Positions 46,715 to 58,878 of a stretch of DNA of 64,000 bases are shown one piece after another. The notes below the pieces were generated by a model, which had not been told where the DNA came from, did not search any database, and was given only the letters and a program-made list of their open reading frames with translations. The stretch is from Rhyzopertha dominica (Eukaryota > Arthropoda > Insecta > Coleoptera > Bostrichidae): the NCBI GenBank assembly GCA_025024175.1, contig QCXZ01000137.1, positions 69,626,680 to 69,690,679 of the forward strand. Reading direction: 5' to 3'. Each line of letters begins with the position of its first letter. Within the stretch, counting starts at the first letter, position 1. Both the position numbers and the translations under genes were made by a program.

Positions 46715-47919
46715 CACGCAGTAAAAAATTTTATGGTGTAAAGCCAAAAAATTAAGTGGTTTGCACTTTCTGTGTTAATTTTCACACTAAAACTGGTAAA
46801 AGTTTGCGCAATTAACCAAACTGTTACTCGTAACTTTACCCCGTGTTGAATGAGTAAATATTTTACACGAATAAAAAGTAGAATTATCCCCATCTTATTG
46901 TTGTTTTACTTTTTACTAACTTTGGTGTAAATTTACCAAAAACCGTGAAAAGTTTACACGTAGCCGTGTTATTTTGCACGTGCAGTGTTAACTTCACACG
47001 CTTGTGAGTTCTTGTAGACAATAAAAGACATGTCGGTTGCTGTTTGCAAAATTTGTTTCCTTTCTTTGCGGGTTACCAGGTTAGTCGATCCACTGTTTAC
47101 GTTCGCGCATCATTATGGAAGTGAAAACCAAGTGCCAATAAAATTCACAACAAATCATATCAAAAAATGGATTTTAGTGGACAGCACTTGCAGTTATATA
47201 GACTGCATAAGCAAAGGTAAGTAAGAACTCGTGGATCATATTTATGAGGCCTTCGATTACACCATAAATGTATTGCGCCATCTTTCTCGTTCATGCTAGG
47301 ACCGTTTGAATTTGCACTGTTTATTTAAATATAGTTAGGACATAATCACAATGTATTAGTATTAATTGTAGCTTGTAGCTTGTATAGTAAACCATAAAAA
47401 ATAAACTTGTTTAACAAATTATATTTATGTTTTATTGTATTCCATTTCTTACTCGGATCATATTAGAAAAACATCATCAGTTCACGAAATTCGAAGTGCA
47501 ATTTTCATAACAGTGACTATTTCGTATACGGTATGCTAAGTGAATAAAGCTTTTGTGTGCTCTTTTATAATTAATTTATAACTTTTAATAGAAAAAAATG
47601 TGTTTTATTTGTTTAGCGTACTGCAATTATGATAGTTATTGCTAGGAAAACTGCCTCGCGAATTGTGGTAGGTATATTTACTAGGCGTTTTTTAAATGTT
47701 AAATTTGACACAGTACCGTGAAAATGTTAACCAATTTTGGGGTAGAAGTTTACACCTAGCTTATTCGTAGAAAAATATGTACACCGTAATCGTGTAACAA
47801 AATTTACACTAATATTTCGTGAAAATCACCAAATCAGAAGTCGTTAATTTAACCATTTTCAGTGTGAACCTATATAAACCACTTTTGGTGTTAAATTTAA
47901 CACGTAATTTTTTACTGTG
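46715..47919. mobile_element. 1.2-kb DNA transposon with GTGTAA/TTACAC subterminal repeats
   Basis: Borders are fixed by the LINE it interrupts. Ends are CACGCAGTAAAAAATT (left) and, inward from the right, CACAGTAAAAAATT; they differ by a 2-base gap. Subterminal regions (46715-47000 and 47690-47919) are packed with short motifs in both orientations: GGTGTAAA, GTGTTAAA, TTTACAC and TTAACAC, at least ten in total, as for clustered transposase-binding sites. CACAG/CACGC plus an A-run recalls CACTA (EnSpm) ends, but the 3-bp duplication is not clear, so superfamily is open. Confidence 0.7.
47030..47224 (+). CDS. Exon-like ORF inside the 1.2-kb transposon
   Basis: 64 codons: starts MSVAVCKICFLSLRVTR, includes HHYGSENQVPIKFTTNH, and runs into ATAAGCAAAGGTAAGTAAG, a near-consensus splice donor (AAAG|GTAAGTAAG). 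It has an N-terminal Cys-x2-Cys and later HH, which could be a decayed zinc-finger, but the spacing is not canonical. It lies in the otherwise AT-rich middle of the transposon. It could be the first exon of the element's own gene, a captured host exon, or chance. Confidence 0.3.
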   Translation: MSVAVCKICFLSLRVTRLVDPLFTFAHHYGSENQVPIKFTTNHIKKWILVDSTCSYIDCISKGK

Positions 47920-48620
47920 CAGCTTAGCAGCTTGATGCGTTGCCACTGTTGTTAATTTACGAATTAAAGCTACAACTAAATTTAGCTTGGGACATAAATT
48001 GTCCACATGTGCTTTTTAGTTCAATCCTTAGCTTAGATGAATGTCCAGTTATTGAACAGTGGTCTAACTAGCGTGCTTCTTATTAGAAAACACCATTACA
48101 TGGGTTTTGTCGTCATTATTACTTGCACAACGAGGCATCATCCGCATAAAGACAGCCACTGTCTTCCATTATTGTTTGAAATAGATCGTTTATATAAATT
48201 TTAGATAATGTTGGCCCAACAACTGATCCCTGGGGGACCCTCTGATCAATGGTTTCTGAATCAGATGAGGTATTATTCCAGTAAACTACTTGTTGCTTGC
48301 CTGGCAAGTACGACTCTGTCATTTTATGGGCAAGACCCCTAACCCCGCAGTAATGCAATTTGCAGTAGTCCCGATGTGTCTTTGCTCAGGTTGCAACAAA
48401 TCATTTTTACAGCATGTCCATGATCTTTTGCCTCAATCACTATTTCATTGATAATTCGAAAGCAATTGATTTTTTGCAAAAAGCTCATTAGTCATTTGTT
48501 GATAACGATTTCAAAAACTGCTGATAGTACAGGCAGCACTTAAATGGTTCTGAAATTGCTACACTCATTCATACTCCCCTTTTTAAAAATATACGTTACC
48601 TTTAAGGTTGTATACAATAT

Positions 48621-49639
48621 TAAATATGTAATAAAATAAATTTACTTAGGTTGGCTTATTTTGCAAGAAAACATACACTACAGATTTCTAAAAGACTATT
48701 TATAAACATAAAACTCGAAATAACCAAGCTAAGCAATGTTTACGTTTTATTATTGAAACGATTGACATGCATTACAGTACTAAAATGCTAATATATAAAA
48801 TGTTCCGCGTAAAACGCAATTGGTATACTATACTCATTATAAGCCTGAATGTATTACCACCAGCTTGATAGCAGCTAGCAGGCACTTGTACAAGCTTAAA
48901 AACTTTCCGCTTACTGTACTCTTAACGAAAACAACCCTTTCACTTTTTATAACTACGGGACCAACACAAATCATCCACTGGTGGCTTAGATCGATTCGCG
49001 AATTTCCTATCGTTGTTTGTCAGTGCACGTAGGCGTGAAAAATCTGCTGATTTATCACCCCACTGACTCCTTTGTCGTAGGTCATAGTCTCATAGCCAGA
49101 CGACCACATGTCTGGATACCATTAACCCCTATGGCGACAGGGCTAATCATGAGGTCATCCCGGTATGTCTCGTCCTATCACATCCAATAACAGTGCGGAG
49201 ATTTGACATGGTAGGTACTTCACGACCTAAGCGTCCGAGAATTATTTTTACTTATAATAATAGTGAGTTTTATGTTTTAGCAGCAGATCTATACGTCGAA
49301 GATGATGTTATGTTTTATATGTAGTAATATTTTGATTTATAGTACAAAAAAACAATTGTAAGAAAGGCTTTAAAATAAATGGATGTCAAAAGATATTTTG
49401 CAAGTTTAATTTTAATATAGAACTTTCAAGATGTAGCATTTTATTCTTCGAGCCTTATAAGCTTCATAAGATGATTACAGATATGAATCAAAAGCAATGA
49501 ACTCAAAAATGTCAGCACTTCAAAGGTTTCTAACGATAGGAGCTTTGCTATGAAAAAAAGAAAACTACTTCGAGTAATGAGCAGTTAGTATCTAACAAAT
49601 TCAAGCAGCGAAAAAATGTCAGAAATGAAGATAAAACAA
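48621..49639. other. Non-coding stretch
   Basis: AT-rich apart from a GC-richer block near 49020-49240 that I cannot place. Nothing supported. Confidence 0.35.
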
Positions 49640-50640
49640 TAAATTAGAGTTAGAAAACGCAGAGTAAAAATGGAACGAGAAATAAGATTAAGATAGGCGC
49701 ATCTACCATTCAGGAAGAAATTGACAACAACTTTCGCAAATGTAAAATGTATCGTATATCAACCAAAGACCACCGATTCATTCACATTATACTTTAATGG
49801 ACTATCTTGGACCTATGAATATTGCTGTTGACATAAGTAAAGAGAAGTGTTAAGGCGTGCTCTTTATGTGTTCCTATAAGAGTAGTTCATATGGAAATAG
49901 TAGGCAGTTGAACTACAAATTCCTCAATACTTACTACCAGAAGATTTACAACAAGAAGATGAGAACCTGATACAATTTGGAGCGATAACGATACGAATGT
50001 GAGAGGAGCAGCCAGCGAATGTTTCAATAGAAATGTCGGCAAGTTGAAAAAAAGGTAGGGCAAAATATAAAGTAGAAATTAATACCATCGACATATCTAG
50101 ATATGGATGAGGCTTGAGAAAGAAGGGTAAAGTTGGTAGATAACCTTTGAGAGTGTTATTAAAAGAAGCCACTCAAAAATTTGAAGTATTGATATTAATA
50201 GAAGTAGAATATGTTATGAACAGTCGTCGTACAAGTTACGTATCAAACAAGCCTGAAGATGTTGCTAATCTAATACCAAAAAGTTGTCGAATAGGGTCAT
50301 CGAGTACCTTAAAAAAGTAGTGTAAATGATTATTCAGTATCTGGCAAATGATATTTAGAAGCGCTGGATGCTACGTAAAACAAATAATTAATAAATGAAT
50401 TCAAAGTGTTCAAGAAATATGCAACACGGACGCGAGAAAAAGGATTGCTGTAGCATAAATAAACCCAAGCTCAGCCGGTATATGGGCCTACAAAAGAATA
50501 TGAAAATAAATTCGCAGCAATCGTCCCAAACGGTTCCCAGATAGTAAGGGCATCCAAATTCCACGAAGTACATACAAACAAACAAATAAAATTCGGTTGT
50601 ACCCCCAAAAAAATATATGTGTATATTCAAAACCGGTGCA
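49640..50640 (+). pseudogene. BEL/Pao retrotransposon integrase region
   Basis: Decayed 3' part of a BEL/Pao pol. In order: FRKKLTTTFAKCKMYR (zinc-binding integrase head, degraded), MDYLGPMNIAVDISKEKC and GVLFMCS (first catalytic D in 'DYLGP'), NIK-type middle largely unreadable, then LLKEATQKFEVLILIEVEYV followed by MNSRR and TSYVSNKPEDVANLIP with RIGSSS, which match the BEL phrase 'L-x-E-V-E-x-x-(I/V)-N-S-R-P-L-T-Y-V-S-x-D-P-x-D'. The C-terminal tail shows NGSQIVRASKFHEVHTNK (about 50535-50590), matching 'PGxDGxVRVxxVxT'. Many stops; RT, protease and LTRs not found. Confidence 0.85.
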
Positions 50641-50980
50641 TTTACATTTAATGATATATGCATAAATAAAAAATTTATAAAAGAATGTATAAGTATCGTG
50701 CTATCAACACTAAGCATATGAAAATCACTTCGGAAATGTATAATTAAACGGAACAAGTAAGCTTGGCAGATTGTATTGTCTTACATATCAGTATTCCGAA
50801 CGTAAACAGCGCAAGCGCAAGTGTACACTGCGTGTTCGGCCGACAGCTGCAACGTATATTAAAGCAAATAAATAAATTGAACACAATCCGCTACAAAAGC
50901 AAATACCGGTAATGATGAATTTATCATGGGGGGGGGGGGAATTTGGAACTACTCAAGAACAAATTATTATGAGTACAATT
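50641..50980. other. Possible BEL/Pao 3' flank
   Basis: AT-rich, then a run of 11 G at 50929-50939 followed by AATTTGG. A purine run there could be a polypurine tract, but no LTR is demonstrated. Confidence 0.25.
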
Positions 50981-51126
50981 GGTTTGAAGGCTTCCGTGGT
51001 TGTTGTCAATGACATGTTGTTTTCCGGGCTGGTAGCTCTGAGCTACTTCTGAGGAAGACACCGACATGAGTGTCGAAACGTCAAGGTCTAATAACCAACG
51101 TGGGAACCAGCGCCGAAAACAACATG
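50981..51126 (+). mobile_element. 146-bp insert with hairpin motif and 14-bp direct repeats
   Basis: Flanked by TTATGAGTACAATT (50967-50980) and TTATAAGTACAATT (51127-51140), a 14-bp direct repeat with one mismatch, consistent with a target duplication. Inside, an outer inverted repeat (51012-51032 with 51106-51127: ACATGTTGTTTTC and GCTGGT blocks) encloses a hairpin GTAGCT-CTG-AGCTAC (51032-51046) and then the motif CTGAGGAA, GACAC, 8-nt loop, GTGTC, GAAACGTC (51049-51082). No coding. Looks like a very short non-autonomous retroelement related to Penelope 3' ends. Confidence 0.6.
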
Positions 51127-51140
51127 TTATAAGTACAATT

Positions 51141-53138
51141 ATATGCAACGATTTAACAACAACTAAAAGGAAAATAAATGCCGCGGTCAAAATAGTCCAC
51201 CGTAATTATACGTATGCATGAAAAAAAAACAGTCATACTAACAAAGAAAAATCCGACCTTAACCAGTAGCTCCAGCGATCTGGGAAGACCAATGGCTCCA
51301 ACAGGATAAGCAGAATATCGCACTCACACCCAAATGCAATCTATCTCTGGATTCCAGGCGATCTGGCAAGTTCTAGGTAGGCAAGAACCGCACAATGGAA
51401 GATACCAAATGCAGGTACTAGAGGCGTACTGAAACCTTTACTAGCAGCGTAATAGAAGCCCTAAAGAAAACCAAAGCTACACAGACGCGCTAACGGAAGA
51501 AAATTACTTACACAACCAGGTGTGGCTTCTACGATATAAAATTATAGTGGAACAGGAGAAATCCGGAAAATTCCGTAGTCAGTGAAGCTTTCCAACCCAA
51601 CTGCACACTGACTCAACCAACATACGTGTTAGCCCTCGCACTAAGTCTCAAATCCCTTTCGGATAATTATAAAAATTTACAACAATGCTGGCTTAAATAG
51701 TGCGTCCACTTTTAACTAACTAGCGAGCAAAAGTGCACTGCTGTCGCAGAGTCGAATTGTTTCGCACCGGAAAAAAACCCACAAAAACTGACCAGAAAAA
51801 GAAAAAGCATCGAGGTGCGCCTTATTTAGAATAAAGAAACAATAGTTGCCTATCCTGCAGGTAAAGATATACGAAATTACTAAATTTATTAAAAAGTGAA
51901 AAACGAATGTAACATGGATAAATTAACAAAAATAGCTGACTTTGTAAAGGCAGATTAGTAAAAAACTAATAATATGCAAAAAAATAACTATATTGTAAGG
52001 ATTGTTAAAAAAGAGTGATTAGATGTTAAAACCATTAGCTGAATATTTCTGCGACCCGTAACAAAATTATGCAAGCTTGATTGCCCACAGCCGGTAGAAC
52101 ATAATAATTGAAATTAAAAAAGACAATGCAAAGAAAGCTTGTAAAATGAACAGAAATCAAAAAATGTTTCAGAAGTTTACTTTTAAAGGCTCTAAATACC
52201 CAACTTTCAATATGTAATAAATGCATTACGCACGCTAAATAATTTTATGCAGGAAATTTACTATTTATAGCTCTCGCTGTAGCATATGTAGGCATAATTA
52301 GTAAAAGTTAGCTTTTGGGCTTTTAGATTAAATATATGACGCGTTTTGCTCTGCAAACATAAACTACAATGTAGTGATTTTCAAGCAGCGCACTTTATTA
52401 AAGGGGATTACAATTAAAACTGATTTTACGACCCCACTATCGACCGATTACAAAATGCCCCATTTTGCGTTTGATTTTAGCGTTTTACGTGAAGGCAGAT
52501 AATAAATTCTCCCTTACTCTGGCTCTGTCTTTATGTTTATATTTGAATTTAATTATTTTTATAGCTAGAGTATAATTTATCTTTTCTCGGATAAGTAATA
52601 TCGTCAGATTGTTAGCAACTACAAATCGCAGATGGTTCACAAATAGGTAGGTATGCATTATGGCCCGGTTTGGAATCAGTAAAAGATAAATTTTGAAAAT
52701 ACGACCATAAGTTAGTAGCTTATTATTAACCACTCAAATCTGATGGTCTTGCACAATTTGATTGTTGTTTGCCAAGAATCGCTCTCTTTATTTTAATCAA
52801 GTTAGCTCTTTAAACTTATGAATGAATGTTTTCTCAAGTACTGAAAATTTTGGACAAACTAGTAAAACGTTATGGTGTATCAAACTTATAAAAAACCATT
52901 TGTAACATATCCTATTTGTATTAATAGGAAAGACAGCAATCAAAGCTGCCAAAAACATTTATAAGATATACAGAGAATTTGCTATTTGCGAGCTGACAAC
53001 TCGAGAATCTGTTCATGTGGTGCACTGTATAAGTACTGAGTTCAGGGGTTCCACATGTTTTTAGCAAAATCCACCCAAGGTGGGAGACCTTATGTTCCTG
53101 ATTTGGCGTCGGTCTGTCCGCGCGTGGATACTGAAATC
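51141..53138. other. Non-coding stretch
   Basis: A GC-richer patch at 51240-51640 contains AIYLWIPGDLA (about 51337), which recalls the 'xxLxWVPGH' block of LINE RNase H domains, but with no other supporting motif it is not called. The remainder is AT-rich. Confidence 0.3.
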
Positions 53139-54084
53139 TCGGCCCTTAAGAGGGGCGTTTACCTAGAGCGAATCGGGTCATTTTAAGCACCTACCGTTTT
53201 ACATTTTACCGAGTTATTCGAAACTTTTTCGAAGTGAAATTTCGACATGGCAATGACAAAAGATGTAGCTACAACGTAGAGTTCGAGTTTTTTCTAAATT
53301 TGGTACAGTAATGTAAATATTTGTTGTTATATTTTGCTTAAAAATGCGTATTTTTGGCGAGCTATTTCTCGAAAACTAAGGCACATAAACGAAAAATTCA
53401 AACTCCACGTTGTAGCTACATATTTCTTTGTACACTACCAAAAACATGAGCACGATAAATGAGTAAAAACATTCAAAAAATCTAAAACCGCAAACCCTTT
53501 CGCACGAGTCCGTCACGAGAGCAAAATGCGAATGCCCATCCCCACCAGGTCCGTCGCGTGGTATCCACTGAACAGTGAGGCTAAGATACAATCCTGTCGG
53601 GAATGATCGAGCGATATATGATCTATTCCGATATGACTGGATTTCTAAGATTGTATGTCTAATTAGTAATTACACGGGACAAGTTTAATGTTAAAAGCTC
53701 TTTCACATTAATTTACTGTCTGCCGAAGCAATGCGGAGGCGGAAGGAAAATTGTTATAAAAGTTCCTACAGAAATCATGCAGTTAGAATGAAATGTTATA
53801 TAGTTCATATTTACAGAAATAAATGGGTTATTCCATATTTTGAATAACCTGGTATAATATCATAGTAAGTTACTAATATCATGTTATCATGCTTACTTTT
53901 TTATGCACACCCTACAGTCAGCAATTTTCCGAATATTAGTTTAGCCCGTCTGTTGCTCGTACGATCTTTGCGCGATGTCAACCTATCGGCTATCCTCTTA
54001 CGTCCCATGTCCCGCTGGTAATATGGGTTGCATAATTTACATTTCTGCCCGATCGCTCAAAGTAAATGCCCCTCTTAAGCATCG
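53139..54084. repeat. Inverted-repeat (foldback-like) region
   Basis: CTTAAGAGGGGCGTTTACCT with GAGCGAATCGGG at 53147-53177 is matched in reverse by the segment 54049-54080 (reads CTTAAGAGGGGCATTTAC, GAGCGATCGGG on the minus strand). A second inverted pair lies inside: ATGTAGCTACAACGTAGAG (53263-53281) and its reverse complement at 53403-53421, each continuing for about 15 bp. GGCGTCGGTCTGTCCG (53106) precedes the left arm. Probably a decayed MITE or foldback element. Confidence 0.5.
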
Positions 54085-54220
54085 GATTATCTTCGGGTAT
54101 TCGCTAGATGGTAGTTTATGGTTTGTAGAGATGCCTAACCAATTCTTTTTGAGGTATGTTCACTAGGGTGCTGCCTCTAAGGTCAAAATGCCCATTTATA
54201 ATTTAAAAAATTGATATATT

Positions 54221-55260
54221 GCTTCAGTGATGTCGTTGAACGTAATTTTTAATGCTGAGTATGATGGTTATTAAGGTTAGTGATGATGCAAGTTAATTTT
54301 TGACATGCACCCTTGTGTATAAATTTGAATAAACTGTATTTTCTTTATGGGTGTCGTTGGACGTGATTTTTCATGCTTTGATTTTAGGGTGGTAGGTGTC
54401 AAATTTGCATTAGGACTATACCGGACATGCACCGTAACATTTTAAGGCATATCTTTTAAGTTTAAAGCATCTTTAATTACAAATTATGCTGTCAAAAAGC
54501 ATAATATTTTCTTCAATCAAACTACTTTGTAAAGACATCGTCCTATATTAGTTTCCTACGATGCCAGATTGCATGTGAGTTGCGCAAATACTGTCAAACT
54601 TTCCTTAAACTGCAGTCACTTTAACACAAATTTCTAAATACCTCTCTAATTAATTTATAATCGGACATCATATGGAAATCTAACAATCTCTAATTTATAA
54701 ATATACTTAATCTTTGGACAAAATCTACAGCGGTGTTTACGTAATTTAAAAATTGTTTGGTCTACAGCCAAATTTCTTTCACGAAGCAGATATCCTTAAG
54801 CTGCAAAAATTGATTTAGCTTAGGTGGTTGTATGACATGAATACGACCATGGTGCCGAAAGGTGGTAAATATCTATTTTGCTTTTAATGGATGCCGTTAA
54901 ACGTGATTTTCGATGCTGAGCATGATGGTGCATGTCATCTACCTAAAGATGCAAAAACTTGCTTTTGTTGCATTTGATTTGGACTAAGACTATGACGGAT
55001 ATGCACCATGGTACAAAAAATCAATTTTACTTTGTGGGTGTCGTTGAACGTAATATTCGATGCTAAGTATGAAGGTGCATGTCAATTTGGATTAAGACTA
55101 TGTCGGATATACTTCATGGTACCTAAACAATATATTTTTTCTCCGTAGGTGTTGTTGAATGTGATTATTGATGCTGAGTATGATGTCACACGTCATATTT
55201 GAATTAAGGCTGTGAAAGTACCCGAAGTATGATATTAAATACTGATCTGTAACGGGTGCA
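54221..55260 (+). repeat. Tandem repeat, roughly 110-150-bp units, interrupted
   Basis: Units begin TGGGTGTCGTTGAACGTGAT or variants at about 54229, 54349, 54889, 55036 and 55147. Each continues with TTTCGATGCTGAGTATGATG, GTGCATGTCA, TTGGATTAAGACTATG and CGGATATGCACCATGGTAC. A gap of about 400 bp between the second and third unit (54450-54830) looks like an insertion or a decayed part of the array. No coding. Confidence 0.8.
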
Positions 55261-58200
55261 TTGCGCTTGCTACATACTTAGGTAGGTATCTAGGTTCTGA
55301 TTAATTTTACTTCACATCCCTCGGTTGGGAAGTATTGTATCGCGAAAAAAATTTTCGAAAATTTTTATTTGCCCAATCCCTTTAAAATGCTCAAAAACGT
55401 CCAAAANCAAAAAGAANCTTGTCGGTGTGTCTGTGGTTTTGTTTGTGGACACGATAACTTTCGAAAGACTTAATATATGAACTTGAAATTTAGCAACGTA
55501 TAAATCTCAACTACCCAAAGCGACCTATTGTTTTGGGGGTAAGTAGAGTATAGGAACGGGGCTGAATTTGGGGGGGGGCTAACTATTGCGAGTATTATTC
55601 GTCCCTATAAATTTTCGGTGCAGCAAACTGTTTACAAGATATTAGCAATAAAAGCGTCACTTAATAAAACGGTTTTGCCTAAATATCTCCGAAAATACTT
55701 AATATATTCAAAAAGTAAAAATACAATCAGTAAAGAAATAAACATTCTCACAAAAAATGTTTAAAAAAAATTACAAGATTTTGACATTTTCGAAATATTA
55801 CCAAAAAACTAGATTTTGGACCCTGTCCACACGATTTTTAATAATTTTGATATTATATAGAAAATCAAATTTCTGATCAAAAAGCACTCTTGCAATTTTT
55901 TTTGTTAAGTAAACAATTTTCGAGTTATTTAGAAGAAAAAACAATTTTAAAAATATATGGATTTATGCTAATATCACGAGAACGTCTTGTCGTAGATGTG
56001 TAGAGAAAAAAAAATGGTTAAAACCTCATTACTGTTAGAATAATATAAAAAAATAAAAGCGTAAATGTCATTTTGACAATCTGATGTGGAAGTATTGATT
56101 CAATTTGCAGCGGTTTTTAAGTAAAAAATCAACGCATTACATCAGCGGTTTTTTTGTCAACACTGCACAGAAAGGAATATTTTATTACAAATTGCTGTCT
56201 TAACAACTATCCAAAAAAGACCATAACCACAACTTCAGGTCATTTTGGAATCTCCTAGTTGAATTTTAAGGAAATTTAGTAGATAAAATGATATTATAAT
56301 ACATATTCCCAACTTTCAATTAGCACAAATAGCACTAACTGTTGAAATGTCACGAATTGTCCATATAGATGACGACACATTTATCGACAGTAGTTAAAGT
56401 AGGTATAAAATTTAAAGAAAAAACAGCTCCAAAAATGATACACGATGTCCATGCTGTACAGCAGGGTTGCAAAGTAAATTGCAGTATTGATTTCCGATGA
56501 AGCTAATTCAACGATTAATCCACGTCTTTCCTTTATCGTATGCCTTGCCGTAAGTCAAAAGGCTGGAACAGCACCCCTCTGAATTTATTAGCCTCCAACA
56601 CAATGAGTTTATCCTTCGCAAAGATTACACAACAAAAACCGAAACAAAACGTTTGAACCTTGTACAGGAACGCAACAAAAACAATTCGCTAAATGGCAAC
56701 CCTTATATTCTCCGTAAGTCTAGGAAAGCGGCGTTGTAGCTTTGTGTTCCTGGTAATACGAGTTGTACACTGTGTAATAACAGTTAATGTTCGCAGAAGC
56801 GTACAGATGTAATTAATCATTTTAAGAATAGGTTTTGTTACGGTACTAATCGTTTGAAGCGGTCCATGGTTTCGTTAATCAAAATGAGGTAACAACCAAT
56901 GTCTGCAAGAAAACTCTTCAGTGACTGTTGCTTTTGCTATATTAGAATGGAAATGCTATAGCTACTTCAGCATTTTTGGGCTGTGCAGTACTTTTCACTA
57001 ATTATACAGAAAAAAGTGGGTCGGCATTTAGCCATCAATGAATTGTCAACAAGCCGTTATTTCCGAGGTACTAATCATTCAAAATTGAGGTTTTAAAGCA
57101 AATATTTCAATTTTTTAAATTTGCTTTTTTGTTCAATGTCCATAATAAGTTAAGTTTAGCGTAAATAAAAAAATAACAAAAAATACTTGCCGTCAGTTAT
57201 AGTAACAGTAAAACGTGAGCAGATGATAGTGTCAATATATGTAATGTATAATTATGTAATTATTAAGGTACATTCACCGCTTTTACAAATACCTTTGGTC
57301 CTCAGTGTACGTAGATTAGTTGAATTATTGAAGTATTTATCTAGGTCCAGACAAAGGTAACTTCTGCATGAAATTAACAAACACTATCACTTTCAATTAT
57401 ACTAACAGCANTCTTATTAGATATTTCATAATCCCTATATGTTTAAAGATCATTTATAATCTACACAAATCTATGTAATTTTGGTAAATAGGTACGAGTT
57501 TTTTTTATTTGTTTTTCATCACTTGTTGGTTTAGCTATTGATCGTTGCGTAATTAATATCCCGTTACATATTTTGCGCCACCCAATGTAGTAATGACCTT
57601 ACTGCTACAAACATTATAACCCGCGGTAAAATAACACGCAAGGTCTACACATTCAAAAACCTCAAATAAATATCGCTGGGTTTAGAAAAATTCGGTGCTG
57701 CGTATAAACGTGGAGTGTTTATCTTGACTGGTTGTACGAATTCCAACAAAATATGATGGAACCATAAAACACGAACGCCTTTTATAACCTTATAGCAATT
57801 TTGCCACAGTCGTTGTAGATTACGGGCCCCTGAACGCAGTAAATATAAAGTACGACGATAAACGCAGCAAAATGCATTCCGTGTACGATATTAAACTAAA
57901 TGGATAAATATGAAATCTGGTGAAACGATTACAGTGGACAATGTATAAAATCATTACAGTTAGTTACGATTCGATAAAAAATAGCTTTTATCACTACTTG
58001 TAGTAATTATTCCACCGTTCTGGGACTTTGTCCCACACATGTAGTTTCTAATTATACAATTTAGTAAAATAATTTTTTTGCTGTGAAATTTTCGTATGTA
58101 AAAGAAACAGGTATTTCAAGGTTGATTAACAAGCTGCCTAACAATTGTCGGGGTGCCTTTCATCTGACTTAGTAATGCAGTTTTTGCGCGAAAATAGAGA

Positions 58201-58708
58201 TTACTTACTACTGTGAAGCATAAGTAACTAATGGCCTAATGCAAGCCCGCTACAGCATTAGGTATGCTCGAAATTAAGTCACTCCAGCAATATTTAAATC
58301 GTATTTTTGTTGGGATTCACAAAAAAATGTTACTCAAGCGTTGGACACCTACTTTGACAAGTACACTTAGATTTTGTCATGGACTTTCGATTAACATGAT
58401 TAATTATAAAAATTCTATAACAATGTTAAGTTCAAATTAAGTAGTTAAGTACTACAAATGCAGTTAAATTTGGTGATTAAACTTGGCATAAAAAGTTCGA
58501 AAGAGAAAAAGTTTAGGTATGACGCACATTAGCAATTTTTACTGTCCACTTAAACATTACTCAATTGACAATAATTATTAAAACGCGGCGAGTAAAAATT
58601 TACATCTTGTACCATCCTGAAAAAACCTCAGCTCTTACTATGCCCGGATTGCCAACAGGGTAAGGTTTCGGATATTGGGGTACGCGCGTTCTACCACGGC
58701 TGTCCTCT
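55261..58708. other. Long non-coding, repeat-like stretch
   Basis: At 55405-55500 GTCGGTGTGTCTGTGG and GTGGACACGATAACTTTCG are followed by 500 bp of A/T-run sequence, the look of a dispersed non-coding repeat. Poly(G) at 55571-55579. Ambiguous bases at 55407, 55415 and 57412. From 56000 to 58700 nothing is recognised. Confidence 0.35.
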
Positions 58709-58878
58709 AGGATTTGAAGCTTAGTCGATAAACTGACTTATGGGGTAACCAGACCTAACCGATGGACTGACTGGACTTGAGATAGCCAGACCTGACCGAT
58801 AAACTGACTAGACTTGAGGGATGGTCAGACCTGACCTATAAACTGACAAGACCTGAGGGATGACCAAACCCGACCAGT
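58709..58878 (+). repeat. Minisatellite, 39-bp unit, about four copies
   Basis: Units start at about 58709, 58749, 58786, 58825 and 58864 (partial). The core reads CCAGACCTGACCGATAAACT then GACTAGACTTGAGGGATGG. Units differ at several positions. An 80-codon minus ORF overlapping it is incidental. Confidence 0.85.

Larger units (their letters stand above)
46490..48620 (-). pseudogene. LINE RT relic split by a DNA transposon
   Basis: Minus strand from 48600 downwards: KKGSMNECSNFRTI, VLPVLSAVFEIVINK, IVIEAKDHGHAVKMICCNLS (first catalytic block, aspartate altered), LLQIALLRG, then ESYLPGKQQVVYWNNTSSD, RVPQGSVVGPTLSKIYINDL and catalytic YADD in CLYADDASLC (about 48125). Beyond it HVDNLCPKLNLVVALIRKL (about 47960-48005) ends at the transposon border. 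On the far side the protein resumes as YFANLHSLLTFGIIFWG (about 46655-46705), FLLQKRATRVL and GLEWRERF, ending KYLPYQLFKF-stop at about 46522. A TAATAATAA-like tail on the plus strand near 46470 may mark the 3' end. Motif style (GSVVGP, FGIIFWG) differs from the LINE at 45880-46300. Confidence 0.88.

Noticed and set aside
50388..50756. 122-codon minus-strand ORF
   Set aside because: Antisense to the BEL/Pao relic tail, with low-complexity hydrophobic composition and no motif.
51049..51082. Canonical hammerhead ribozyme
   Set aside because: CTGAGGA and GAAAC are present, but there is an extra A before stem II, two unpaired T between the upstream hairpin and CTGA, and no UH cleavage site in the right place. 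Reported as a hammerhead-like hairpin only.
51337..51640. LINE RNase H fragment suggested by LWIPGD
   Set aside because: A single short motif with no catalytic acidic blocks or following domain.
58709..58878. CRISPR-like array
   Set aside because: Units are contiguous diverged 39-bp repeats with no unique spacers, in eukaryotic DNA; a minisatellite.
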